The notes under the pieces were generated by a model. That model saw only the letters and a list, made by a program, of their open reading frames with translations, was not told the DNA's origin and made no database searches. A stretch of 64,000 nt of DNA. Origin: Neoechinorhynchus agilis (Eukaryota; Acanthocephala). Location: positions 17,484,001-17,548,000 of the forward strand of contig CM121341.1 in assembly GCA_051530055.1 (NCBI GenBank). The letters run 5' to 3'. Made by a program: the position numbers and the translations under genes. Position 1 is the stretch's first letter; every line of letters starts with the position of its first letter. Below, one piece after another: positions 43,610 through 54,533 of this stretch.

Positions 43610-45249
43610 ATGTTTCCCAGATTCCGCCGATACGTCAAACTTGTTCTTGTATTTTCCGTCTTAGTTTTTATACTTTTCGCAACATTGGATCGACTAATGG
43701 TTACCATTAAGCCTGGACGAACGTTCAATGTTCAAATGCAACGAAATTTGGATCTCATATTCGTGGGTGGAGTACCCAGAAGTGGGACTACATTGATGCG
43801 TGCGATCCTGGACGCTCATCCTTTAGTTCGATGCGGTGAAGAGACTCGTATTTTACCGAGAATAACTGCCTTTATGGAGATGTCTGAACGTGAACAAAGG
43901 CGGTACCGTGAGGCTAAACTGAGTAGGGATCTCCTTGATAATGCATTCGCTTCTTTTATTCTGCAAATAATCACAAGACCTGACAAAAACACTAACAAAA
44001 ACACACGATTCTGCGATAAGGATCCATTCATGCTCAAATATACCGATCACTTGATCAGACTTTTCCCGAAAGCAAAGTTCATACTCATGATTAGAGATGG
44101 ACGAGCAGTTGTTAATTCTATGATCAGTCGCAAAGTTACCGTTTCTACCTTCAATCTTTCCGATTTCGGACAATGCCTTATTGCGTACGACTCTTTTGCT
44201 TCCAATATATTATCTTTCCTCAAAAAAAACACTCAATTGTTAAACATGTAATATATTTTAGCGACTATTAAATCTTTGACCGATTAGAATAATTCGTTAG
44301 GAGTTTAATTTATCAGATCTTGAAAAGATTTCGAGTTAGAAAGCTGTGAGATTTAAATTCGTAAAGATTGCTCAAACTTAACCCATTTGAAGGATTTTTG
44401 CAACAAGGTTTCTTAATTCCAGAGCTTTAGTGTTTCGGTAGAACAATCAAAAATTTAGTTGTTAACTAAGTTTTGAGTTTATGAGAATAGACAAACTTTT
44501 AACTTCTTAAGCACTTAAAGTTTTTAACAATTTAAATTTTCTTGTGATGGTGCGCGATTTCTCCGAGAAGATTAAAGTTTATTATTAGTTCTTGGCTTAG
44601 AGATCACTAAGACTGTCTCCCGGCAAAAAATGGGAATGTTTCGTTGCTAGCTACTAATTTAAAGAAAGTAAAGAATCTTACGCTATCGACGTTGGAATGA
44701 CATAATAACGACGATGCAATTCAAATGTGATCGGTTCCCGTGGCAATGTTTGCCTGTTCGATACGAAAAGCTTGTTCTTGAACCAAAAAAGCAGATTGAA
44801 CGAGTTCTTCTGTTTCTCGGACTTCCTTGGAACGATAAGGTGCTTCATCATGAAGTCGAAGTCGGCTCGAAAATAAGTATTTCGAAGTAAGTTTTACGTT
44901 CCAATCCACTACTCATCAATTATTTAGAATGGAAAGATCGAGCGACCAAATCGCTCTTCCTATAAATAGTGAAGCGCTTATTCAAAGCAACGATTTCGCA
45001 TCCGGTTTCCTTCAAAAGGCAAAATCGTTAGCCGGTACTTCATGGGTAAAAAATATTCCGGAGAGCGTTAAAGATAAAGTGGACGAGATTGCACCAATTA
45101 TGCGAAAGCTCGGCTATGATACGGTGAATTATCCTCCAAACTATGGAAAAGCGGACGCTCTCGTTGTCAACAATACTTTGGCTATCGCAGAAGATTGGAA
45201 GAAATGGGAAGAACGAGTACGGCACCTTTTATCGACTGATAGTAATTGA
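43610..45249 (+). CDS. Protein-tyrosine sulfotransferase (TPST)
   Basis: Golgi type II membrane enzyme that transfers sulfate from PAPS to tyrosines of secreted proteins. Three coding exons: 43,610-44,184, 44,674-44,886 and 44,928-45,249 (introns ~489 and 41 bp), giving 369 residues, the usual TPST size. Short cytosolic basic start, a transmembrane anchor (KLVLVFSVLVFILFATL), then the 5'-PSB loop FVGGVPRSGTTLMRAILDAHP, CGEETRILPRI (catalytic Glu), CNKDP-like FCDKDPFMLK, FPKAKFILMIRDGRAVVNSM (3'-PB), VRYEKLVLEPKK, FLGLPWNDKVLHHE, then MERSSDQIALPIN and APIMRKLGYDTVNYPPNYG. All key blocks are present and in frame. The ATG is 4 nt after a TTTTTTCAG acceptor, so a 5' UTR intron or trans-splicing is likely. 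The end of exon 1 (CLIA, donor GCGTACGA) is the least certain junction. Confidence 0.92.
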
Positions 45250-46734
45250 TTGCAACGCTGTATATGAATTTTTAACAAATTTCCGATTAAATAAGCAGTG
45301 ATGAGATTGCTAGAAAGGTGTTTGCCTTCAAGGATAGTTAGAGTAACGTAATAGCGAGAATGCCGAGTCGAGACAACATTGATGGAAATTATCATAAATT
45401 TTCCATAAAGGAATTCTCCATCCTTCCACGAAAAAGAGAATTTCTGCATAAACTTACGGGCACACTGGAAAATATTTTTCTATATCTATTGAAAGAAAAC
45501 AATTATAAGAGTTTCTTAATGGCAAATCGTGTTCTAGTTACCGGCTGGCCAGACTTCAAAAATAAAAACAAACGATTCTGTTATTATTGGTTGAAGAACC
45601 GTAGGATCAACTTATTGCTTGAATTTTTTATATTGAAATGTGGAGATGAAATGAACAAAAAGTCGAAAAGTGGAAGTTCTTGATTACCTAAAAATGTAAA
45701 CCTTATTATAAAAGCTATCGTTTTAGATTTTTTGATATTTTTATTTAAGCTTTGAAAATTTAAATTTGAACGCTTTACTCTCCTGTAACCCCTTAATTTT
45801 CAAATCTTTTTGTCAGGTTGGCACATAAATGGGTACACTTATAAGTTTATTTTTATTTCAGTTCTTCGGATACGTATTAAATTCTGCAATTCGATTTGTA
45901 CGTAAATTCCATTTAATTCAAAAAGTTCACAATTACAGGTTGTCAATTAAAAATATTCTTTAAGTTAAAAAGTAAATTCGAGTCTTTGTTTTAACAGTGA
46001 TAATAAAAAGGAACAATTATTGGTATGATCCTAAATTGCAGAAACAAAATTTTACCAATGAACGGTTTTCGGCTTGCTTCCGTTAAAATGAAATTAATGA
46101 TGTAAACTTGATAAAATTGGTGATCGTAATTTCGAATTATTACAACGCAGTCTAGTTCACAAAGAAGTGGTTGACGCAATTTTGGTTAATGTATTCTAGC
46201 TAACAGTCGCTACCACAAATATAACCAGAGAACTCAATTTAACTTATTATCAAACTGTCAATGCCTCCAAATCATTTCTTGAATTATGGGGAAAAGAATA
46301 TTACGACAAAAGGACTGTTTTTTTGTCATGTCTGCAGGAAACTTCTGGTTTTCCTGCGATCATATATACGCTAGCGAAGGATTTCAAGCTTGAAAAAGAA
46401 ATACTCCTGAAAAGATAATAGAATTTAAAGAATGGCCGTCACAGCGGCCTTTGTGATTTACTGTTACTCGTCTTTATTTTACAGAGGATTCGAAGTTCAC
46501 TTTAGAAAGTGATTTGCACCTAAATTCCAAGAATCGTGGGCTAAAAGTACTGTATAGTTGGATAAGTCGATTTCAAAATGTCTTATAATGTTCTATAAAA
46601 ATATATATATAATCAAAACCATTTCTGATACGCATTGATCCGAACGTTTGAGTAGAGCTTTAAACTCAAAATACTGTGCTTGTTCTATTTTGTATAAAAA
46701 ATTAAACTAATCTTGCGTTTTTTCAGGCATTTAA
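45250..46734. other. Intergenic stretch with repeat arm and a possible last exon
   Basis: 45,572-45,690 is the right arm of the inverted repeat around TPST. An acceptor-like GTATTCTAG is followed by a 73-codon open frame at 46,200-46,418 reading TVATTNITRELNLTYYQTV, LELWGKEYYDKRTVF, IIYTLAKDFKLEK. It has three N-glycosylation sequons and looks like a terminal exon of an unrecognised gene. A GGCCGTCACAGCGGCC hairpin is at about 46,434. Confidence 0.3.
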
Positions 46735-46815
46735 GAGTATTAACGTCATCGCTCTGGACCACTCAGCCGCCGTCCGGTCTACGGCCATAGAGTCAGCAGG
46801 ATCTGCTCGCTACCG
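46735..46815 (-). mobile_element. REL-endonuclease LINE scrap
   Basis: The reverse complement joins the GGCCGTAGACCGGACGG (GRRPDG) segment directly to the 3' terminal segment GCTGAGTGGTCCAGAGCG, so most of the 3' third is deleted. It borders the Penelope-like remnant as at 4.63 kb. Confidence 0.65.
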
Positions 46816-47580
46816 GAATATTCACACCGACGATTAAGAGGTTCCATGAAATCTTCATCCAATTTTGTCTCAAAATCCGAATTTTACCTTAGAACCGAAT
46901 CTATACGAGTCGTTAGTTTCTTCAATTGCGTCCAAAGACTTAGATTATTGTATATGCACGAAGAAAGCTCAACCTTTAGGCTCCATGGTTAAGAAACGAT
47001 ATGAAAATGAAAGCAAAAGTGTGGTGTGCAAAATTCCTTGCAGCGAATGTAGTAATCCGCATGGGATTGGGTTATAATTGAGGCCGTGTTTATTCGCCAG
47101 GTTGAAACAGTTGAAGGGAATAATGCGGACTTCGATCTAAATCTAAATACAATGTGAATTTGGCCATCCTCTGCGTGTGTTTTTAGACCCCGATAAATAC
47201 ACGAGATTGTGCCTAAATATCGGATATAATAAATTTCTTAAATTTATACGGTATATGAAAAGCAGGAATAGTTCAATCTTCAAATAGGTACAGAAGCATT
47301 TTGAGACTACAGTTCAGAAATTCAAATCATAAAACTCTTTCGACAAGACATTTCGTCTCCTTTCTTATAGTAGTGACAAAAACTATGCTAATTTATTGAA
47401 TCGATATTTCGGCTCAATTCAGGGCTTTCATCATTTTGGTTGCCACTACATAACAATCATGAGCAGTTTCATTTTTGTATATTCTTTCTTATAGACATAA
47501 ATCTGACTCAAGCAAATCACCAACGTATACAATCAATCAAAGCACGGCAGAAATGAAGTGATTTTTTAAAACTCGAATTC
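46816..47580 (+). mobile_element. Penelope-like element remnant, inverted duplicate of 4.0-4.6 kb
   Basis: Contains the same 70-codon ORF (46,865-47,077, identical to the reverse-strand ORF at 4,575-4,363) and flanks out to AAAAAATCACTTCATTTC-type sequence. It carries an extra 124-bp insertion at 47,371-47,494. Confidence 0.75.
47371..47494 (+). mobile_element. Small insertion with 10-bp target duplication
   Basis: TTTCTTATAG stands on both sides (47,361-47,370 and 47,485-47,494). The homologous site near 4,085-4,100 is uninterrupted. The insert contains GATATTTCGGCTCAATTCAG and GGCTTTCATCA, so it is probably a short Penelope-like terminal fragment or a non-autonomous relative. Confidence 0.75.
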
Positions 47581-48170
47581 GGTTGAACTCGGTAGTTTAA
47601 ATCTATCAAAGTTATCGTCGAGGATATGAGCTCTTCCGAACTGTCAATAAACTAAAATGTATTCTGGTGAAACGATCTAATCGCTCTTCTTATCGCGATC
47701 TAAAGAGCGATTTCCGATACAAGTTTAATCGGATTGGTTTTATTTGGTTAACCAAACAAACCGATTTGATTGTTCAAAAAAAAGGATGTCAAGGCAAATG
47801 TTCTTAAATTAGAGTCATTTATTCGTCTCTGAAGATAAATGTCATTCAGAACACCTTAAATTCTGTCTAACTGTCGCAGTAGCAACTTTTGCCCGTTTCA
47901 ACCACTATAGGGATCGTGCGATCAAAGCGAAATTCATTAGCTTTGACTGTTTTCCCTGTAAAATAAGAAATTCCACTTTAGAAATTGATGTTGTAGTCTC
48001 GCTACAGCATAAAACTCTTATGGTGGCATTATTGATACTCTTCACATTAAGCTTTTCACGTCGATGGCTATAGCAAATTCTTTATAAGGATTCTAAGCGC
48101 TGTTTCGGGGCTTCTCTTTTGGGATTATTGGACCACACGAAGATTTCAACGTGTATTTGGTATTCCCTTG
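47581..48170. other. Intergenic stretch, nothing recognised
   Basis: AT-rich. A GAGCGATT inverted pair near 47,690-47,712 could form a small hairpin. No gene seen. Confidence 0.35.
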
Positions 48171-49614
48171 TGTTTAGTTGCGGTATATCCAAACCCGAAA
48201 AAATGATTCTGCTTCCTTAACAAGCAGGTTTTCGTTAACGTGTTGAAATTTCAACTTCGAGTTTATCGCAGATCGGATATTTCATCATTATGTACAAATG
48301 GTAATCGTGGATCTTAAAGGTGACGTCGCTATAACATTTGTAGTTGGTAGATCACACCTTCGCTTCACTGTTTTAAACCGAATTTAGGGCCCTGATCCTT
48401 TTTTCCCATCCGTATTCTAAATCTCTTCAAAGAATCTTGACACTATCCATTTGGATATTAGAGCGAGGTATTCTGCTTGTTGGTCGTCTGATTGTAGGTA
48501 TAAGAGCACATTGGCTATAAAGTCAGGAACGTATTCAAATTCGACGACCGTCGTTCCTATCTGTTCTAGTGTATGAAATTCCTTCTGCCCGGCATCAGAT
48601 GAAGATTGGTCTATACTTCTCTCATTCGTGACGCTTGCGGTTTTGTTTCGATAAACCTTCGCCGCCTGACTTTCTCCGTGCTAATTATGGGTTCCATCTT
48701 TTTGAATATATTCACTGTTCTTACGCTCATTGAATTATCGTTCGTATATGGGAGTTTAAAATCGTCTTGGTATTTTATTCCTTCAAAAGATTCAGTTGCT
48801 TATTTTTCATAACCTTCCGTTGAATACGAAATGCGGAAACGAGAATCAAGATCAAAACTTAAAATACTGCCAATAAAGTCTATGCGAAGTTTAGAATCTT
48901 GTTATTGAAACACCGGGAGTTATTTTGAAAGAGACGTGTTTTCTTTGTTCTCAATTTTAATTGAACCTCATTTCTTGTATTCAACAATCACATAGAACAT
49001 AAGAATAACGAGTACTTCTGAATTAATGTTGTCAAAATATACGAAAAGGCTATTTTTATTATAATCTGACGAGTCTATATAGGTTATGACCATGGACGAT
49101 TGAACATATTCCGAGCTTTGTGATCGAATAGATTTTTCCGCTTCCTATAGCTACACTTTATCGGAATAATTGCTGGAATCGTATTGGTTTCCTCCTCTTT
49201 ACTGACGCTTTCTGTATTATCGTTTGCAGGATTATCGCTCTTCTCATCTCTGTCCGGATTTTGTGAATTTCGCTCCTCGTGGCTGGAATGTGACCTCTAA
49301 ACTGGGATAAAGGATTTTTATAGCATAGTTGGATAGAAATTTGCCCGAAAAAGGAGCAAATTGTTGCGACCAGAAATATCGACATGTTTTGTGCAAAAAA
49401 ATAATCGTCCTTATACTCTCGAGGATGTAAACATACAACATATTTCTCGTGATCGATGTTCTAGTGGCCTTTCATATACATGTAGCATTTTGTATTTACC
49501 ATACGATAATCGATAACCTTTATGCGGTCCTGAAATGACATTGATGACGGTCCTCATACGATGGATTTTCCAGTGCGACAGTTATCCGATACTGGACCAG
49601 TATTCGGTGGAGAA
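48171..49614 (-). repeat. Composite repeat unit, copy C (inverted)
   Basis: Reverse complement of copies A and B. It keeps both the A-side tail (AAATCTGCTTGTTAAGGAAG on the reverse strand) and the B-side head (CCACCGAATACTGGTCCAG), so it is the most complete of the three. The start codon of the shared 70-codon ORF is lost. Confidence 0.9.
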
Positions 49615-49915
49615 CGGAAGGTAGGGATATCTGCGATGGTATTTTATTTTAGTCTCCGTTGGTGCCGGTATTCTCTATGATAACTCTGTGTAGCTTTTCC
49701 TCTAACGGAAGGTAAGGAGATATGGGATGATATTAGCTTTAGTCGCTATGATGTCGGCATTCTTTTCCATAAGTCGTTGTAGCTTTTCCTAGAACTGAAA
49801 GTAGTGAGATATGGGATTATATTTAAGTTTAGTCGTCTTTGATGCCGATAATCTCTACCATCAATAAGTTGATTTTCCTCGAACCGAAAGTAATGAGATC
49901 TGAGATTATTATTAG
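49615..49915 (-). repeat. 89-bp tandem satellite, array 4 (inverted, about 3 monomers)
   Basis: Reverse complements of the monomers next to copy B (TAGTCTCCGTTGGTGCCGG, TAGTCGCTATGATGTCGGC). Interrupted at 49,916. Confidence 0.85.
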
Positions 49916-50069
49916 GTTGAAAAGATAGTTCATCATTGTTTTGTTCGAGATTAGAAAGTAATTAAATTTAATTAAATTAAATATTTCGATCCTCTATCTC
50001 GGATCTTCTTCAGTATCTGAAAAACACAAACAGGGATTGTCAATCACTTAGTGTCTAATAATATCCGGC
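49916..50069. mobile_element. Insertion in satellite array, Penelope-like terminal fragment
   Basis: Sequence without satellite homology, containing AAATATTTCGATCCTCTATC and GGATCTTCTTCAGTATCTG, resembling the CGACCCTTCTTCGGATC end of the Penelope-like element at 22.91 kb. It splits arrays 4 and 5. Confidence 0.5.
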
Positions 50070-50295
50070 GGAAAGGTTTGGATCGCCGTTGATGCCGTCA
50101 CTATCTAACATCAATGAGTTGATTTTCCTCGAACTGAAAGTAATGAGATGTAAGATTATTATTAGGCTTAGTCGCCGTTGATTCCGGCATTCTCTCCCAT
50201 CAGTCTGTGTCCCTTTTTCTCGACCGAAAAGTAGGAGGATCTGGGATGATATTTCGGTTAAGTTACCGTTGATAAAGGTTCTCTCTTCCATTGTG
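50070..50295 (-). repeat. 89-bp tandem satellite, array 5 (inverted, about 2.5 monomers)
   Basis: Continues array 4 after the insertion (TAGTCGCCGTTGATTCCGG near 50,168). Confidence 0.8.
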
Positions 50296-50600
50296 TTGTG
50301 TTTAATCTCACGTCGTCCTCTACTCTAAACCTACTAAAATAATCAGTGAACTGGGAACAGGACTGTTAAGTATTCTACTCGTCGATATTGCATTAAGGAA
50401 GTGCTTTAAGCAATTAAAGCGATGAGCACAGTTAAGGATATATTAACCGAGGCTATTCAATGCGAATAGGAAGCTCTTAGAAGTGAACAGTTGGTGCGAG
50501 TCAAAAAAGGTCAAAGGGAAAAAGTTAACGGTTCAATAAGGCAGGCCAAGGTTTGAAAATTGAATTCAATGAAACAAGCTGAAGGTTTACAGAAATCGGA
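50296..50600. repeat. Spacer, inverted duplicate of 30.13-30.41 kb
   Basis: Shares CTCTTAGAAGTGAACAG, AAAGTTAACGGTTCAATAAG and AATTCAATGAAACAAGCT blocks with the spacer beside array 3, inverted. It thus extends the mirror symmetry of the two composite blocks. Confidence 0.65.
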
Positions 50601-50609
50601 TAGTGATGC

Positions 50610-50915
50610 GTCTATGTTTTATAACGAAGAAATTTAAATGATTTTATTTTAAATCCGATATTTCGGCACAATCTTGGGCCTTTATCAATCAAAAAGGAAT
50701 TCAATGAAACAAGCTAAATGTTTACAGAAATCGCATAGTGATGCGTCCATGTTTTATGGCGAAGAAATTGAAATGATTTTATTTTAAATCGGATATTTCG
50801 GTACAATCTTGTGCCACTTATCAAGGTCGTTTTCGAAGAAAAATACAAGTAAGTTTTTGAATAGCTTGTGCCGAAATATCGGATTTAAAATAAAATCATT
50901 TCATATATCATTGTC
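50610..50915. repeat. Tandem/nested foldback elements with CCGATATTTCGG core
   Basis: Two left arms (GATTTTATTTTAAATCCGAT at about 50,638 and a near copy at about 50,774) and one right arm (ATATCGGATTTAAAATAAAATC at about 50,874). AATTCAATGAAACAAGCT plus about 60 bp is repeated between the two left arms, suggesting a partial duplication. Confidence 0.75.
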
Positions 50916-50984
50916 CTCGGGGTGAATTTGATTGTACGTTGGCGAATCCTTTCCCGGTGTTGGTACTCATTAATTTATTTGATA

Positions 50985-51305
50985 ATCCCAGTTTAGATAT
51001 GATAATATCGATAATGTTGCAAACGATAATCTAGAAAACGTCGGTAAAGAGGTGGAAACCAATAAGATTCCAGTAATTATTCCGATAAAATGTAGCTATA
51101 GGAAGCGGAAAAATCTATTCGATTACAAAGCTCCAAATATATTCAATTATCCGTGGTCATGAACTATTAGGACTCGTCAGATTATAATAAAATTAGCCTT
51201 TTCGTGTATTTTGGCAAATTCAGTACTCGTTATTCTTATGTTCTATGTGATTGTTGAATACATGAAATGAGGTTTAATTAAAATTGAGAACAAAGAAAAC
51301 ACGTC
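50985..51305 (+). repeat. Composite repeat unit, partial diverged copy D
   Basis: ATCCCAGTTTAGAT through ACAAAGAAAACACGTCTCC matches the middle of copies A-C with clearly more substitutions, so it is older. The 70-codon frame is not kept. Confidence 0.8.
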
Positions 51306-51792
51306 TCCTAGAGTTCGCATGTTTGATTATTTTTTCAGATTGTTCATTCGTGAGTGTAATTATAAAATCGCGAATCCTGTGCAGTATTTCTTGTATGATT
51401 TGAAGTGAATGAAGGCTGTTGATCTTAACCAATACTTTTAAAGCATATTTTGGTCTTGAGTTTCTAATCCGGTACTTACCCATCATGTAGAAAATCGTGC
51501 CAAATACATCAACGCTAATGCTTGCCGATACGATTGCGAAGTAAACTTAATTTTCTATGCAAATACTATTTTATCGCTTATTTAATTTTTTTGCTTCATT
51601 TCAGCCTGACGTGAAAAGTTCTTTAGTTCACTTGGCAGCTGAGAACTCTCGACCTATGACAGTTACAATTGTTTAAATATGTATTTAATAGTTCCATAGT
51701 TGACTGGCATTTCCATCTTTGCTCTTATTTCTGCACCAATCGGTACAATTGGATATCTGTCAATGTACGAAGCGTTCTCATTAATTGCAAAA
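51306..51792 (+). repeat. 490-bp duplicated segment with exon-like content, copy 2
   Basis: Pairs with 29,336-29,832. The intron between CRYDCE and PDVKSS is kept (GTAAAC donor, TTCATTTCAG acceptor), with a 4-bp length difference inside it. Here it directly follows the partial unit D. Confidence 0.7.
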
Positions 51793-54533
51793 GTATATAT
51801 TTTTGTCAACGAACAAATTTCCTTTGGTATTCAAACTAAATTTGAAGCACAAAACTTATCGTCATTAAGCAGTAAAGTGGACCAAAGGTTCATTGGCCAG
51901 CGCCACGTGGTATTGAGAATAAGCGTTATTATTCAAAGGATACGTTCTAAAATATTTAAAATGTGCCATTTGTTATTTTGCGCGTGGAAACGTTGATAAT
52001 GTTACTGATTTTTTAAGAATTTTAACATTCTTGCATCCATAAGAAGTCATAAAGAAGTTTTTTAACGTACCAAAGGATTTCACGCTTTCAAAAATGAGGG
52101 ATTATGTTTGAAAGTTCTTTATATCTTAAGCAGATAGATACATATATAAAATAAAAACCTCAGGAATCACTTGTCCTATGCTCGGATCTTCTATGCAAAT
52201 AATATAAGAAAAGAGAGGATAAAAAGTATCATGAGTGTTGAGTTATTTCAATATTTTTGTTTTTGTAACTCGCCAAGGTGATTTTAAACATTAAAATCGT
52301 TTTTGACAATGGTCAAACAAAATCGCATGAAAAATTCTAAATGTAGCGAAATCGCCATTATGAAGTGCGCAGTTACAAAACGTTTCTACTTGAGAATGTG
52401 AAACGTTATTAGCGGGAATTCATCTCGTATTCTCTTCAATGTTATTCTTTGACTACACAGCTTCATAGAGATATGATTAAACCCATATCGTGTTTATCCG
52501 TACGCAGTGAACCCTTTCGGTTTGTCGAAAATTAATCCGAACCCGTATCACGTTCCTGGTTGATATTCAAGATAAGCAAAGCGCGATAAATATTTTAACG
52601 GCGTTTACCTTTTGTTTGCTGTATTTCCCCGCTTAAAAACTCAAACTTTTTTTCAGTCTATGTGTGGTCTTTTTCACGGCTGATAATTTTCCTTGGGCTG
52701 TGTGCAGGAGTATTATCAGGTGCGAAAAGGAAACACATAGGCACTAAATAGAAGCTACTGGCCAGACTTCAAAAAAATCAAATTTTTCAGACAGTAATAT
52801 CATTTAAATTTTTTCAACTATTCCAATGCAAACGAAATTATAATTAAAAATGTAGTAGTTTAGTAGCACATTTTAAGGCAATAGATGAATTTTTGAAATA
52901 ACACATCTCTTATTTGTAGATTCCCGACAAAATTACTAAATCGCTTACTCAAAAGCGGCTTTGGAATACAATTAAACTCTCTCGTACTTTGATTGCACTT
53001 TTTTTATTCACGAGACAAGTTCAAACCTTCACAAATTGTATAATCAAAAAAAAGAATTAATTTAAAAAGATGCTGTCATTTTTACAGTGGTCATTCGCGA
53101 TAGAAAGTATGAAGTGCAAAAGCATTTATTCCAAAAGGCGCAGTTTATTATTGGCGAAACAAGGGATAAAACTTTAGGTAATTAAATTTCATGTTTTTAA
53201 TAAACCGCAATTAAAACTGATTTTTGCGTAATTTTTCTTTCTATATTCCACGGTTTTTTTGTTCATAAAACGTAAGATGCGCAAAGATCAAAAATAGATT
53301 TCCGAAAAAAATCAAGTTGTTAAACATAATGAATATTTACTATACGCCGCCGATTTATTCGAACGATGTATCATGATCAAATAAAATTAAGGTAATTTAA
53401 TTTTCAAATTTAAATGCCCTTTCATTAAAGCCGGCTTCCGGTTCAAAGGTAAACGGTTTGTTGGAAGTTCTCATCGAAATGTCATCTCGCGGCTGATTAA
53501 AATTCAATTCAATATTTTAATTAATCTTTTGATCTATTTTTCATATTGCGCAACCAGCAATAAATTGTTAAAACGTGAACTATCAAATCAATCTATAAAA
53601 ATCATAATGTCCACGAATATCAATTCTATCCCGGAAAATAACTGGCTATAATTTTTATGACCATTTAAAATTTTTACATTAAGTGAAAATCTGTGCTTCT
53701 AACAGTCAACAAAATCACACATTTTTTTAAATTAACGCCCTTACGGCGATGATACCATCAAATCTAAGATATCAATCGTTCAATGGATCTTAATTGGAGA
53801 AATTTTCCTTGGGGGTAGCGATAATAAGGAAAAAGGTAATAAATCGGCTTGGAAATGACACCTTAATTTTTCTTTGATAGCAAAATCTCAAATAACAACA
53901 CAATTTAAACGAAGTTAAAAAAGGATCCCTCGTATAATCATAAAGATATGTTTTGCTAGCGAATTAAGGACAACTGGAATAATAGCATTACCTTTCATCC
54001 GGAAATTATAACCGTTCATAACGATTACCTGTTACAGTTCAACGCATTTTACCTTCAAAAATAGAATAGGGCGTATTTTTCGTGTCAATCGAGGATCAAT
54101 AGATGATTACTTAATGGCCCTATAGGTTAACACAACTTTCCTGTCTTATTCCTCGAGGAACAATGCAAAATGATAGTCTTGATTATATGCCAAAGATATC
54201 ATTCAATGTTCACACATCATTCGGTGCTTGACGAAGCATCCATAATGGATAGGCGTTTCAATGCTAAAAAGATTAGATAATTGACGTTAAATATGTACCT
54301 GGAAAGCTAAAAACCACACTTAGATACTCTCATAATCTTAATACGTCGCTTGCCTCAATTCACCGGAAATACCATTTTTATCACCTTTTTAGAGTTAGGC
54401 TTAATTACCTTTTTCTCTTCGTGTTTGCATTCTGATTGGCTACAGCAAACGCATACCGATTTACGAGCGTAGCACTACGAAGTACTTAGTATTTTTTAGA
54501 ATCACGAGCAAACGCACAGAGTCAATAAGTATT
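51793..54533. other. Long AT-rich stretch without recognised genes
   Basis: Contains a dispersed-repeat scrap at 52,665-52,790 (CTTTTTCACGGCTGATAATT, CTTGGGCTGTGTGC, GGCCAGACTTCAAAAAA). A weak internal-exon candidate lies at 53,091-53,180 between an AG and a GTAATT. The rest shows no ORF, RNA gene or repeat that I can support; it may hold upstream control sequence of the next gene. Confidence 0.4.

Noticed and set aside
45360-45683. 107-codon ORF downstream of TPST
   Set aside because: Its second half is the inverted-repeat arm and its middle is a dispersed-repeat scrap; no family resemblance.
51700-51996. 98-codon plus-strand ORF starting MTGISIFAL
   Set aside because: Its first half is antisense to the better reverse-strand exon candidate in the 490-bp duplicated segment; the second half has no coding character.
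53083-53180. Internal exon flanked by TTTTTACAG and GTAATT
   Set aside because: Both an AG-GT exon frame and an unrelated ATG frame are open here, no neighbouring exon fits, and no family is recognised.
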